Shown: positions 29,400 to 43,699, counted from the stretch's first letter. The stretch is DNA of 64,000 bases from Sympetrum striolatum (GCA_947579665.1 CANPUZ010000055.1:248001-312000); one strand, 5' to 3'. Numbers and translations are program-made. Notes: generated by a model from the sequence alone, not told the origin.

Positions 29400-30300
29400 G
29401 CTCTTTAGGAATTGTGCTGAGGATACAAGAGAGAGACTTTGAGAGGGATTCCCATTGCTGTTGCTTGGCTTAGAATAAGTATATTGTGAACAAAATGCCG
29501 TTACTCGATCGATTATAATTAGTTTAAATGGAGACCTGTTGAATATTTTGATAGTAGTTTAATATTTTCAATTTAAATTGCGTTTATTATCGTTTTACAG
29601 ACCCTGGTTGCTTCAACAATGCACTCTTTAGGAATTGTGCTGAGGATACAAGAGAGAGACTTTGAGAGGGATTCCCATTGCTGTTGCTTGGCTTAGAATA
29701 AGTATATTGTGACCAAAATGCCGTTACTCGATCGATTTTAATTAGTTTAAATGGAGACCTGTTGAATATTTTGATAGTAGTTTAATATTTTCAATTTAAA
29801 TTGCGTTTATTATCGTTTTACAGACCCTGGTTGCTTCAACAATGCGCTCTTTAGGAATTGTGCTGAGGATACAAGAGAGAGACTTTGAGAGGGATTCCCA
29901 TTGCTGTTGCTTGGCTTAGAATAAGTATATTGTGAACAAAATGCCGTTACTCGATCGATTATAATTAGTTTAAATGGAGACCTGTTGAATATTTTGATAG
30001 TAGTTTAATATTTTCAATTTAAATTGCGTTTATTATCGTTTTACAGACCCTGGTTGCTTCAACAATGCACTCTTTAGGAATTGTGCTGAGGATACAAGAG
30101 AGAGACTTTGAGAGGGATTCCCATTGCTGTTGCTTGGCTTAGAATAAGTATATTGTGACCAAAATGCCGTTACTCGATCGATTTTAATTAGTTTAAATGG
30201 AGACCTGTTGAATATTTTGATAGTAGTTTAATATTTTCAATTTAAATTGCGTTTATTATCGTTTTACAGACCCTGGTTGCTTCAACAATGCGCTCTTTAG
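29400..30300 (+). repeat. Tandem dimer duplication (446 bp)
   Basis: A two-monomer unit is repeated directly. GATCGATTATAATTAG recurs at 446 bp spacing (GATTATAATT at 29,511 and 29,957), as does AATGCACTC (GCACTC at 29,621 and 30,067). The alternate monomers carry the GTGACC and GTGAAC forms in the same order in both copies. This is a young local higher-order unit. Confidence 0.75.
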
Positions 30301-30769
30301 GAATTGTGCTGAGGATACAAGAGAGTGACTTTGAGAGGGATTCCCATTGCTGTTGCTTGGCTAAGAATAAGTATATTTTGACCAAAATGCCGTTACTCGA
30401 TCAATTTTAATTAGTTTAAATGGAGACCTGTTGAATATTTTGATAATAGTTTAATATTTTCAATTTAAATTGCGTTTATTATCGTTTTACAGACCCTGGT
30501 TGCTTCAACAATGCGCTCTTTAGGAATTGTGCTGAGGATACAAGAGAGTGACTTTGAGAGGGATTCCCATTGCTGTTGCTTGGCTTAGAATAAGTATATT
30601 GTGAACAAAATGCCGTTACTCGATCGATTTTAATTAGTTTAAATGGAGACCTGTTGAATATTTTGATAATAGTTTAATATTTTCAATTTAAATTGCGTTT
30701 ATTATCGTTTTTCAGACCCTGGTTGCTTCAACAATGCGCTCTTTAGGAATTGTGCTGAGGATACAAGAG

Positions 30770-33700
30770 AGTGACTTTGAGTGGGAATCCCCATTGCTTT
30801 TGCTTGGCTTAGAATAAGTATATTGTGAACAAAATGCCGTTACTCGATCGATTTTAATTAGTTTAAATGGAGACCTGTTGAATATTTTGATAGTAGTTTA
30901 ATATTTTCAATTTAAATTGCGTTTATTATCGTTTTACAGACCCTGGTTGCTTCAACAATGCGCTCTTTAGGAATTGTGCTGAGGATACAAGAGAGTGACT
31001 TTGAGAGAGATTCCCATTGCTGTTGCTTGGCTTAGAATAAGTATATTTTGACCAAAATGCCGTTACTCGATCGATTTTAATTAGTTTAAATGGAGACCTG
31101 TTGAATATCTTGATAGTAGTTTAATATTTTCAATTTAAATTGCGTTTATTATCGTTTTACAGACCCTGGTTGCTTCAAAAATGTGCTCTTTAGGAATTGT
31201 GCTGATTATACAAGAGAGTGACTTTGAGAGGGATTCCCATTGCTGTTGCTTGGCTTAGAATAAGTATATTGTGACCAAAATGCCGTTACTCGATCGATTT
31301 TAATTAGTTTAAATAGAGACCTGTTGAATATTTTGATAGTAGTTTAATATTTTCAATTTAAATTGCGTTTATTATCGTTTTACAGACCCTGGTTGCTTCA
31401 ACAATGCGCTCTTTAGGAATTGTGCTGAGGATACAAGAGAGTGACTTTGAGAGGGATTCCCATTGCTGTTGCTTGGCTTAGAATAAGTATATTTTGACCA
31501 AAATGCCGTTACTCGATCGATTTTAATTAGTTTAAATGGAGACCTGTTGAATATTTTGATAGTAGTTTAATATTTTCATTTTAAATTGCGTTTATTATCG
31601 TTTTACAGACCCTGGTTGCTTCAACAATGCGCTCTTTAGGAATTGTGCTGAGGATACAAGAGAGTGACTTTGAGAGGGATTCCCATTCCTGTTGCTTGGC
31701 TTAGAATAAGTATATTGTGAACAAAATGCCGTTACTCGATCGATTTTAATTAGTTTAAATGGAGACCTGTTGAATATTTTGATAGTAGTTTAATATTTTC
31801 AATTTAAATTGCGTTTATTATCGTTTTACAGACCCTGGTTGCTTCAACAATGCGCTCTTTAGGAAATGTGCTGAGGATACAAGAGAGTGACTTTGAGAGG
31901 GATTCCCATTGCTGTTGCTTGGCTTAGAATAAGTATATTGTGAACAAAATGCCGTTACTCGATCGATTTTAATTAGTTTAAATGGAGACCTGTTGAATAT
32001 TTTGATAATAGTTTAATTTTTTCAATTTAAATTGCGTTTATTATCGTTTTTCAGACCCTGGTTGCTTCAACAATGCGCTCTTTAGGAATTGTGCTGAGGA
32101 TACAAGAGAGTGACTTTGAGTGGGAATCCCCATTGCTGTTGCTTGGCTTAGAATAAGTATATTGTGACCAAAATGCCGTTACTCGATCGATTTTAATTAG
32201 TTTAAATAGAGACCTGTTGAATATTTTGATAGTAGTTTAATATTTTCAATTTAAATTGCGTTTATTATCGTTTTACAGACCCTGGTTGCTTCAACAATGC
32301 GCTCTTTAGGAATTGTGCTGAGGATACAAGAGAGAGACTTTGAGAGGGATTCCCATTGCTGTTGCTTGGCTTAGAATAAGTATATTTTGACCAAAATGCC
32401 GTTACTCGATCGATTTTAATTAGTTTAAATGGAGACCTGTTGAATATTTTGATAATAGTTTAATATTTTCAATTTAAATTGCGTTTATTATCGTTTTTCA
32501 GACCCTGATTGCTTCAACAATGCGCTCTTTAGGAATTGTGCTGAGGATACAAGAGAGTGACTTTGAGAGGGATTCCCATTGCTGTTGCTTGGCTTAGAAT
32601 AAGTATGTTGTGACCAAAATGCCGTTACTCGATCGATTTTAATTAGTTTAAATGGAGACCTGTTGAATATTTTGATAATAGTTTAATATTTTCAATTTAA
32701 ATTGCGTTTATTATCGTTTTTCAGACCCTGGTTGCTTCAACAATGCGCTCTTTAGGAATTGTGCTGAGGATACAAGAGAGTGACTTTGAGAGGGATTCCC
32801 ATTGCTGTTGCTTGGCTTAGAATAAGTATATTGTGAACAAAATGCTGTTACTCGATCGATTTTAATTAGTTAAAATGGAGACCTGTTGAATATTTTGATA
32901 GTAGTTTAATATTTTCAATTTAAATTGAGTTTATTATCGTTTTACAGACACTGGTTGCTTCAACAATGCGCTCTTTAGGAATTGTGCTGAGGATACAAGA
33001 GAGTGACTTTGAGAGTGATTCTATTTCTGTTGCTTGGCTTAGAATAAGTATATTGTGAACAAAATGCCGTTACTCGATCGATTTTAATTAGTTTAAAAGG
33101 AGACCTGTTGAATATTTTGATAGTAGTTTAATATTTTCAATTTAAATTGCGATTATTATCGTTCTACAGACCCTGGTTGCTTCAACAATGCGCTCTTTAG
33201 GAATTGTGCTGAGGATACAAGAGAGTGACTTTGAGAGGGATTCCCATTGCTGTTGCTTGGCTTAGAATAAGTATATTGTGAACAAAATGCCGTTACTCGA
33301 TCGATTTTAATTAGTTTAAATGGAGACCTGTTGAATATTTTGATAATAGTTTAATATTTTCAATTTAAATTGCGTTTATTATCGTTTTTCAGACCCTGGT
33401 TGCTTCAACAATGAGCTCTTTAGGAATTGTGCTGAGGATACAAGAGAGTGACTTTGAGTGGGAATCCCCATTGCTGTTGCTTGGCTTAGAATAAGTATAT
33501 TGTGAACAAAATGCCGTTACTCGATCGATTTTAATTAGTTTAAATGGAGACCTGTTGAATATTTTGATAGTAGTTTAATTTTTTCAATTTAAATTGCGTT
33601 TATTATCATTTTACAGACCCTGGTTGCTTCAACAATGCGCTCTTTAGGAATTGTGCTGAGGATACAAGAGAGTGACTTTGAGAGGGATTCCCATTGCTAT

Positions 33701-36700
33701 TGCTTGGCTTAGAATAAGTATATTGTGAACAAAATGCCGTTACTCGATCGATTTTAATTAGTTTAAATGGAGACCTGTTGAATATTTTGATAATAGTTTA
33801 ATATTTTCAATTTAAATTGCGTTTATTATCGTTTTTCAGACCCTGGTTGCTTCAACAATGCGCTCTTTAGGAATTGTGCTGAGGATACAAGAGAGTGACT
33901 TTGAGTGGGAATCCCCATTGCTGTTGCTTGGCTTAGAATAAGTATATTGTGAACAAAATGCCGTTACTCGATCGATTTTAATTAGTTTAAATGGAGACCT
34001 GTTGAATATTTTGATAGTAGTTTAATATTTTCAATTTAAATTGCGTTTATTATCGTTTTACAGACCCTGGTTGCTTCAACAATGCGCTCTTTAGGAATTG
34101 TGCTGAGGATACAAGAGAGTGACTTTGATAGGGATTCCCATTGCTGTTGCTTGGCTTAGAATAAGTATATTTTGACCAAAATGCCGTTACTTGATCGATT
34201 TTAATTAGTTTAAATGGAGACCTGTTGAATATTTTGATAATAGTTTAATATTTTCAATTTTAATTGCGTTTATTATCGTTTTACAGACCCTGGTTGCTTC
34301 AACAATGCGCTCTTTAGGAATTGTGCTGAGGATACAAGAGAGTGACTTTGAGAGGGATTCCCATTGCTGTTGCTTGGCTTAGAATAAGTATATTGTGAAC
34401 AAAATGCCGTTACTCGATCGATTTTAATTAGTTTAAATGGAGACCTGTTGAATATTTTGATAATAGTTTAATATTTTCAATTTAAATTGCGTTTATTATC
34501 GTTTTTCAGACCCTTGTTGCTTCAACAATGCGCTCTTTAGGAATTGTGCTGAGGATACAAGAGAGCGACTTTGAGTGGGAATCCCCATTGCTGTTGCTTG
34601 GCTTAGAATAAATATATTGTGACCAAAATGCCGTTACTCGATCGATTTTAATTAGTTTAAATGGAGACCTGTTGAATATTTTGATAGTAGTTTAATATTT
34701 TCAATTTAAATTGCGTTTATTATCGTTTTACAGACCCAGGTTGCTTCAACAATGCGCTCTTTAGGAATTGTGCTGAGGATACAAGAGAGTGACTTTGAGA
34801 GGGATTCCCATTGCTGTTGCTTGGCTTAGAATAAGTAAATTTTGACCAAAATGCCGTTACTCGATAGATTTTAATTAGTTTAAGTGGAGACCTGTTGAAT
34901 ATTTTGATAATAGTTTAATATTTTCAATTTAAATTGCGTTTATTATCGTTTTACAGACCCTGGTTGCTTCAACAATGCGCTCTTTAGGAATTGTGCTGAG
35001 GATACAAGAGAGTGACTTTGAGTGGGAATCCCCATTGCTGTTGCTTGGCTTAGAATAAGTATATTGTGAACAAAATGCCGTTACTCGATCGATTTTAATT
35101 AGTTTAAATGGAGACCTGTTGAATATTTTGATAGTAGTTTAATATTTTCAATTTAAATTGCGTTTATTATCGTTTTACAGACCCTGGTTGCTTCAACAAT
35201 GCGCTCTTTAGGAATTGTGCTGAGGATACAAGAGAGTGACTTTGAGAGGGATTCCCATTGCTGTTGCTTGGCTTAGAATAAGTATATTGTGAACAAAATG
35301 CCGTTACTCGATCGATTTTAATTAGTTTAAATGGAGACCTGTTGAATATTTTGATAGTAGTTTAATATTTTCAATTTAAATTGCGTTTATTATCGTTTTA
35401 CAGACCCTGGTTGCTTCAACAATGCGCTCTTTAGGAATTGTGCTGAGGATACAAGAGAGTGACTTTGAGAGGGATTCCCATTGCTGTTGCTTGGCTTAGA
35501 ATAAGTATATTGTGACCAAAATGCCGTTACTCGATCGATTTTAATTAGTTTAAATGGAGACCTGTTGAATATTTTGATAATAGTTTAATATTTTCAATTT
35601 AAATTGCGTTTATTATCGTTTTACAGACCCTGGTTGCTTCAACAATGCGCTCTTTAGGAATTGTGCTGAGGATACAAGAGAGTGACTTTGAGAGGGATTC
35701 CCATTGCTGTTGCTTGGCTTAGAATAAGTATATTATGAACAAAATGCCGTTACTCGATCGATTTTAATTAGTTTAAATGGAGACCTGTTGAATATTTTGA
35801 TAGTAGTTTAATATTTTCAATTTAAATTGCCTTTATTATCGTTTTACAGACCCTGGTTGCTTCAACAATGCGCTCTTTAGGAATTGTGCTGAGGATACAA
35901 GAGGGTGACTTTGAGAGGGATTCCCATTGCTGTTGCTTGGCTTAGAATAAGTATATTGTGACCAAAATGCCGTTACTCGATCGATTTTAATTAGTTTAAA
36001 TGGAGACCTATTGAATATTTTGATAGTAGTTTAATATTTTCAATTTAAATTGCGTTTATTATCGTTTTACAGACCCTGGTTGCTTCAACAATGCGCTCTT
36101 TAGGAATTGTGCTGAGGATGCAAGAGAGTGACTTTGAGAGGGATTCCCATTGCTGTTGCTTGGCTTAGAATAAGTATATTGTGACCAAAATGCCGTTACT
36201 CGATCGATTTTAATTAGTTTAAATAGAGACCTGTTGAATATTTTGATAGTAGTTTAATATTTTCAATTTTAATTGCGTTTATTATCGTTTTACAGACCCA
36301 GGTTGCTTCAACAATGCGCTCTTTAGGAATTGTGCTGAGAATACAAGAGAGTGACTTTGAGAGGGATTCCCATTGCTGTTGCTTGGCTTAGAATAAGTAT
36401 ATTGTGAACAAAATGCCGTTACTCGATCGATATCAATTAGTTTAAATAGAGACCTGTTGAATATTTTGATAGTAGTTTAATATTTTCAATTTTAATTGCG
36501 TTTATTATCGTTTTACAGACCCTGGTTGCTTCAACAATGCGCTCTTTAGGAATTGTGCTGAGGATACAAGAGAGTGACTTTGAGAGGGATTCCCATTGCT
36601 GTTTCTTGGCTTAGAATAAGTATATTTTGACCAAAATGCCGTTACTCGATCGATTTTAATTAGTTTAAATGGAGACCTGTTGAATATTTTGATAGTAGTT

Positions 36701-37710
36701 TAATATTTTCAATTTAAATTGCGTTTATTATCGTTTTACAGACCCTGGTTGCTTCAACAATGCGCTCTTTAGGAATTGTGCTGAGGATACAAGAGAGTGA
36801 TTTTGAGAGGGATTCCCATTGCTGTTGCTTGGCTTAGAATAAGTATATTTTGACCAAAATGCCGTTACTCGATCGATTTTAATTAGTTTAAATGGAGACC
36901 TGTTGAATATTTTGATAGTAGTTTAATATTTTCAATTTAAATTGCGTTTATTATCGTTTTACAGAGCCTGGTTGCTTCAACAATGCGCTCTTTAGGAATT
37001 GTGCTGAGGATACAAGAGAGTGACTTTGAGAGGGATTCCCATTGCTGTTGCTTGGCTTAGAATAAGTATATTGTGACCAAAATGCCGTTACTCGATCGAT
37101 TTTAATTAGTTTAAATGGAGACCTGTTGAATATTTTGATAGTAGTTTAATATTTTCAATTTAAATTGCGTTTATTATCGTTTTACAGACCCTGGTTGCTT
37201 CAACAATGCGCTGTTTATTAATTGTGCTGAGGATACAAGATAGTGACTTTCAGTGGGAATCCCCATTGCTGTTGCTTGGCTTAGAATAAATATATTGTGA
37301 CCAAAATGCCGTTACTCGATCGATTTTAATTAGTTTAAATGGAGACCTGTTGAATATTTTGATAGTAGTTTAATATTTTCAATTTAAATTGCGTTTATTA
37401 TCGTTTTACAGACCCTGGTTGCTTCAACAATGCGCTCTTTAGGAATTGTGCTGAGGATACAAGAGAGTGACTTTGAGAGGGATTCCCATTGCTGTTGCTT
37501 GGCTTAGAATAAATAAATTTTGACCAAAATGCCGTTACTCGATCGATTTTAATTAGTTTAAGTGGAGACCTGTTGAATATTTTGATAATAGTTTAATATT
37601 TTCAATTTAAATTGCGTTTATTATCGTTTTACAGACCCTGGTTGCTTCAACAATGCGCTCTTTAGGAATTGTGCTGAGGATACAAGAGAGTGACTTTGAG
37701 TGGAATCCCC
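30770..37710 (+). repeat. Zone of chimeric A / B-C monomers
   Basis: Within an otherwise class A region, GTGGGAATCCCC units typical of class C occur at 30,781, 32,120, 33,458, 33,905, 34,575, 35,022 and 37,253, with a one-base-shorter form at 37,700. Their spacings are close to 6, 6, 2, 3, 2, 10 and 2 monomers. Most are preceded by a GTTTTTCAGACC unit instead of GTTTTACAGACC. The rest of each unit is class A. This looks like conversion or unequal exchange placing short class C tracts into class A monomers, then amplification of the hybrid. Confidence 0.65.
34585..37710 (+). repeat. Block duplication, 12-monomer offset
   Basis: The unit with TTAGAATAAATATATTG at about 34,605 and the unit with TTTAAGTGGAGACC at 34,880 recur 2,678 bp later (about 37,283 and 37,558). 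The two GTGGGAATCC monomers at 34,575 and 35,022 recur at 37,253 and 37,700 with the same 447-bp spacing. The second copy is inserted between the two copies of the eight-monomer block described separately. Confidence 0.7.
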
Positions 37711-38985
37711 ATTGCTGTTGCTTGGCTTAGAATAAGTATATTGTGACCAAAATGCCGTTACTCGATCGATTTTAATTAGTTTAAATGGAGACCTATTGAA
37801 TATTTTGATAGTAGTTTAATATTTTCAATTTAAATTGCGTTTATTATCGTTTTACAGACCCTGGTTGCTTCAACAATGCGCTCTTTAGGAATTGTGCTGA
37901 GGATGCAAGAGAGTGACTTTGAGAGGGATTCCCATTGCTGTTGCTTGGCTTAGAATAAGTATATTGTGACCAAAATGCCGTTACTCGATCGATTTTAATT
38001 AGTTTAAATAGAGACCTGTTGAATATTTTGATAGTAGTTTAATATTTTCAATTTTAATTGCGTTTATTATCGTTTTACAGACCCAGGTTGCTTCAACAAT
38101 GCGCTCTTTAGGAATTGTGCTGAGAATACAAGAGAGTGACTTTGAGAGGGATTCCCATTGCTGTTGCTTGGCTTAGAATAAGTATATTGTGAACAAAATG
38201 CCGTTACTCGATCGATATCAATTAGTTTAAATAGAGACCTGTTGAATATTTTGATAGTAGTTTAATATTTTCAATTTAAATTGCGTTTATTATCGTTTTA
38301 CAGACCCTGGTTGCTTCAACAATGCGCTCTTTAGGAATTGTGCTGAGGATACAAGAGAGTGACTTTGAGAGGGATTCCCATTGCTGTTGCTTGGCTTAGA
38401 ATAAGTATATTTTGACCAAAATGCCGTTACTCGATCGATTTTAATTAGTTTAAATGGAGACCTGTTGAATATTTTGATAGTAGTTTAATATTTTCAATTT
38501 AAATTGCGTTTATTATCGTTTTACAGACCCTGGTTGCTTCAACAATGCGCTCTTTAGGAATTGTGCTGAGGATACAAGAGAGTGATTTTGAGAGGGATTC
38601 CCATTGCTGTTGCTTGGCTTAGAATAAGTATATTTTGACCAAAATGCCGTTACTCGATCGATTTTAATTAGTTTAAATGGAGACCTGTTGAATATTTTGA
38701 TAGTAGTTTAATATTTTCAATTTAAATTGCGTTTATTATCGTTTTACAGAGCCTGGTTGCTTCAACAATGCGCTCTTTAGGAATTGTGCTGAGGATACAA
38801 GAGAGTGACTTTGAGAGGGATTCCCATTGCTGTTGCTTGGCTTAGAATAAGTATATTGTGACCAAAATGCCGTTACTCGATCGATTTTAATTAGTTTAAA
38901 TGGAGACCTGTTGAATATTTTGATAGTAGTTTAATATTTTCAATTTAAATTGCGTTTATTATCGTTTTACAGACCCTGGTTGCTT
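36000..38985 (+). repeat. Eight-monomer block duplication (1,785 bp offset)
   Basis: Six private variants recur in the same order with a constant spacing of 1,785 bp (8 x 223 + 1). They are GACCTATTG (A at 36,010 and 37,795), GGATGCAAGAG (36,120 and 37,905), GACCCAGGTTGC (about 36,295 and 38,080), GATCGATATCAATTAG (36,434 and 38,219), GTGATTTTGAG (36,801 and 38,586) and ACAGAGCCTGG (36,966 and 38,751). Copy 1 is about 36,000-37,200 and copy 2 about 37,785-38,985. The extra base comes from a 224-bp unit in between. Confidence 0.85.
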
Positions 38986-40690
38986 CAACAATGCGCTCTT
39001 TAGGAATTGTGCTGAGGATACAAGAGAGTGACTTTGAGAGGGATTCCCATTGCTGTTGCTTGGCTTAGAATAAGTATATTGTGACCAAAATGCCGTTACT
39101 CGATCGATTTTAATTAGTTTAAATGGAGACCTGTTGAATATTTTGATAGTAGTTTAATATTTTCAATTTAAATTGCGTTTATTATCGTTTTACAGACCCT
39201 GCTTGCTTCAACAATGCGCACTTTAGGAATTGTGCTGAGGATACAAGAGAGTGACTTTGAGAGGGATTCCCATTGCTGTTGCTTGGCTTAGAATAAGTAT
39301 ATTGTGACAAAAATGCCGTTACTCGATCGATTTTAATTAGTTTAAATGGAGACCTGTTGAATATTTTGATAGTTGTTTAATATTTTCAATTTAAATTGCG
39401 TTTATTATCGTTTTACAGACCCTGGTTGCTTCAACAATGCGCTCTTTAGGAATTGTGCTGAGGATACAAGAGAGTGACTTTGAGAGGGATTCCCATTGCT
39501 GTTGCTTGGCTTAGAATAAGTATATTGTGACCAAAATGCCGTTACTCGATCGATTTTAATTAGTTTAAATGGAGACCTGTTGAATATTTTGATAGTAGTT
39601 TAATATTTTCAATTTAAATTGCGTTTATTATCGTTTTACAGACCCTGGTTGCTTCAACAATGCGCTCTTTAGGAATTGTGCTGAGGATACAAGAGAGTGA
39701 CTTTGAGAGGGATTCCCATTGCTGTTGCTTGGCTTAGAATAAGTATATTTTGACCAAAATGCCGTTACTCGATCGATTTTAATTAGTTTAAATGGAGACC
39801 TGTTGAATATTTTGATAGTAGTTTAATATTTTCAATTTAAATTGCGTTTATTATCGTTTTACAGACCCTGGTTGCTTCAACAATGCGCTCTTTAGGAATT
39901 GTGCTGAGGATACAAGAGAGTGATTTTGAGAGGGATTCCCATTGCTGTTGCTTGGCTTAGAATAAGTATATTTTGACCAAAATGCCGTTACTCGATCGAT
40001 TTTAATTAGTTTAAATGGAGACCTGTTGAATATTTTGATAGTAGTTTAATATTTTCAATTTAAATTGCGTTTATTATCGTTTTACAGAGCCTGGTTGCTT
40101 CAACAATGCGCTCTTTAGGAATTGTGCTGAGGATACAAGAGAGTGACTTTGAGAGGGATTCCCATTGCTGTTGCTTGGCTTAGAATAAGTATATTGTGAC
40201 CAAAATGCCGTTACTCGATCGATTTTAATTAGTTTAAATGGAGACCTGTTGAATATTTTGATAGTAGTTTAATATTTTCAATTTAAATTGCGTTTATTAT
40301 CGTTTTACAGACCCTGGTTGCTTCAACAATGCGCTCTTTAGGAATTGTGCTGAGGATACAAGAGAGTGACTTTGAGAGGGATTCCCATTGCTGTTGCTTG
40401 GCTTAGAATAAGTATATTGTGACCAAAATGCCGTTACTCGATCGATTTTAATTAGTTTAAATGGAGACCTGTTGAATATTTTGATAGTAGTTTAATATTT
40501 TCAATTTAAATTGCGTTTATTATCGTTTTACAGACCCTGCTTGCTTCAACAATGCGCACTTTAGGAATTGTGCTGAGGATACAAGAGAGTGACTTTGAGA
40601 GGGATTCCCATTGCTGTTGCTTGGCTTAGAATAAGTATATTGTGACAAAAATGCCGTTACTCGATCGATTTTAATTAGTTTATATGGAGA
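38400..40690 (+). repeat. Six-monomer tandem duplication (1,338 bp)
   Basis: Four private variants recur at exactly 1,338 bp (6 x 223): GTGATTTTGAG (38,586 and 39,924), ACAGAGCCTGG (38,751 and 40,089), CCCTGCTTGC paired with GCGCACTTTAGG (39,202 and 40,540), and TGTGACAAAAATG (about 39,303 and 40,641). Copies cover about 38,400-39,350 and 39,740-40,690. Its first half lies inside copy 2 of the neighbouring eight-monomer block, so the two duplications are nested and the six-monomer event is the younger. Confidence 0.85.
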
Positions 40691-43600
40691 CCTGTTGAAT
40701 ATTTTGATAGTAGTTTAATATTTTCAATTTAAATTGCGTTTATTATCGTTTTACAGTCCCTGGTTGCTTCAACAATGCGCTCTTTAGGAATTGTGCTGAG
40801 GATACAAGAGAGTGACTTTGAGAGGGATTCCCATTGCTGTTGCTTGGCTTAGAATAAGTATATTGTGACCAAAATGCCGTTACTCGATCGATTTTAATTA
40901 GTTTAAATGGAGACCTGTTGAATATTTTGATAGTAGTTTAATATTTTCAATTTAAATTGCGTTTATTATCGTTTTACAGACCCTGGTTGCTTCAACAATG
41001 CGCTCTTTAGGAATTGTGCTGAGGATACAAGAGAGTGACTTTGAGAGGGATTCCCATTGCTGTTGCTTGGCTTAGAATAAGTATATTTTGACCAAAATGC
41101 CGTTACTCGATCGATTTTAATTAGTTTAAATGGAGACCTGTTGAATATTTTGATAGTAGTTTAATATTTTCAATTTAAATTGCGTTTATTATCGTTTTAA
41201 AGACCCTGGTTGCTTCAACAATGCGCTCTTTAGGAATTGTGCTGAGGATACAAGAGAGTGACTTTGAGAGGGATTCCCATTGCTGTTGCTTGGCTTAGAA
41301 TAAGTATATTGTGACCAAAATGCCGTTACTCGATCGATTTTAATTAGTTTAAATGGAGACCTGTTGAATATTTTGATAGTAGTTTAATATTTTCAATTTA
41401 AATTGCGTTTATTATCGTTTTACAGACCCTGGTTGCTTCAACAATGCGCTCATTAGGAATTGTGCTGAGGATACAAGAGAGTGACTTTGAGAGGGATTCC
41501 CATTGCTGTTGCTTGGCTTAGAATAAGTATATTTTGACCAAAATGCCGTTACTCGATCGATTTTAATTAGTTTAAATGGAGACCTGTTGAATATTTTGAT
41601 AGTAGTTTAATATTTTCAATTTAAATTGCGTTTATTATCGTTTTACAGACCCTGGTTGCTTCAACAATGCGCTCTTTAGGAATTGTGCTGAAGATACAAG
41701 AGAGTGACTTTGAGAGGGATTCCCATTGCTGTTGCTTGGCTTAGAATAAGTATATTGTGACCAAAATGCCGTTACTCGATCGATTTTAAATTGTTTAAAT
41801 GGAGACCTGTTGAATATTTTGATAGTAGTTTAATATTTTCAATTTAAATTGCGTTTATTATCGTTTTACAGACCCTGGTTGCTTCAACAATGCGCTCTTT
41901 AGGAATTGTGCTGAGGATACAAGAGAGTGACTTTGAGAGGGATTCCCATTGCTGTTGCTTGGCTTAGAATAAGTATATTGTGACCAAAATGCCGTTACTC
42001 GATCGATTTTTATTAGTTTAAATAGAGACCTGTTGAATATTTTGATAGTAGTTTAATATTTTCAATTTAAATTGCGTTTATTATCGTTTTACAGACCCTG
42101 GTTGCTTCATCAATGCGCTCTTTAGGAATTGTGCTGAGGATACAAGAGAGTGACTTTGAGAGGGATTCCCATTGCTGTTGCTTGGCTTAGAATAAGTATA
42201 TTGTGACCTAAATGCCGTTACTCGATCGATTTTAATTAGTTTAAATGGAGACCTGTTGAATATTTTGATAGTAGTTTAATATTTTCAATTTAAATTGTGT
42301 TTATTATCGTATTACAGACCCTGGTTGCTTCAACAATGCGCTCTTTAGGAATTGTGCTGAGGATACAAGAGAGTGACTTTGAGAGGGATTCCCATTGCTG
42401 TTGATTGGCTTAGAATAAGTATATTGTGACCAAAATGCCGTTACTCGATCGATTTTAATTAGTTTAAATGGAGACCTGTTGAATATTTTGATAGTAGTTT
42501 AATATTTTCAATTTAAATTGCGTTTATTATCGTTTTACAGACCCTGGTTGCTTCAACAATGCGCTCTTTAGGAATTGTGCTGAGGATACAAGAGAGTGAC
42601 TTTGAGAGGGATTCCCATTGCTGTTGCTTGGCTTAGAATAAGTATATTTTGACCAAAATGCCGTTACTCGATCGATTTTAATTAGTTTAAATGGAGACCT
42701 GTTGAATATTTTGATAGTAGTTTAATATTTTCAATTTAAATTGCGTTTATTATCGTTTTACAGACCCTGGTTGCTTCAACAATGCGCTCTTTAGGAATTG
42801 TGCTGAGGATACAAGAGAGTGACTTTGAGAGGGATTCCCATTGCTGTTGCTTGGCTTAGAATAAGTATATTGTGACCAAAATGCCGTTACTCGATTGATT
42901 TTAATTAGTTTAAATGGAGACCTGTTGAATATTTTGATAGTAGTTTAATATTTTCAATTTAAATAGCGTTTATTATCGTTTTACAGACCCTGGTTGCTTC
43001 AACAATGCGCTCTTTAGGAATTGTGCTGAGGATACAAGAGAGTGACTTTGAGAGGGATTCCCATTGCTGTTGCTTGGCTTAGAATAAGTATATTTTGACC
43101 AAAATGCCGTTACTCGATCGATTTTAATTAGTTTAAATGGAGACCTGTTGAATATTTTGATAGTAGTTTAATATTTTCAATTTAAATTGCGTTTCTTATC
43201 GTTTTACAGACCCTGGTTGCTTCAACAATGCGCTCTTTAGGAATTGTGCTGAGGATACAAGAGAGTGACTTTGAGAGGGATTCCCATTGCTGTTGCTTGG
43301 CTTAGAATAAGTATATTGTGACCAAAATGCCGTTACTCGATCGATTTTAATTAGTTTAAATGGAGACCTGTTGAATATTTTGATAATAGTTTAATATTTT
43401 CAATTTAAATTGCGTTTATTATCGTTTTACAGACCCTGGTTGCTTCAACAATGCGCTCTTTAGGAATTGTGCTGAGGATACAAGAGAGTGACTTTGAGAG
43501 GGATTCCCATTGCTGTTGCTTGGCTTAGAATAAGTATATTTTGACCAAAATGCCGTTACTCGATCGATTTTAATTAGTTTAAATGGAGACCTGTTGAATA

Positions 43601-43699
43601 TTTTGATAATAGTTTAATATTTTCAATTTAAATTGCGTTTATTATCGTTTTACAGACCCTGGTTGCTTCAACAATGCGCTCTTTAGGAATTGTGCTGAG

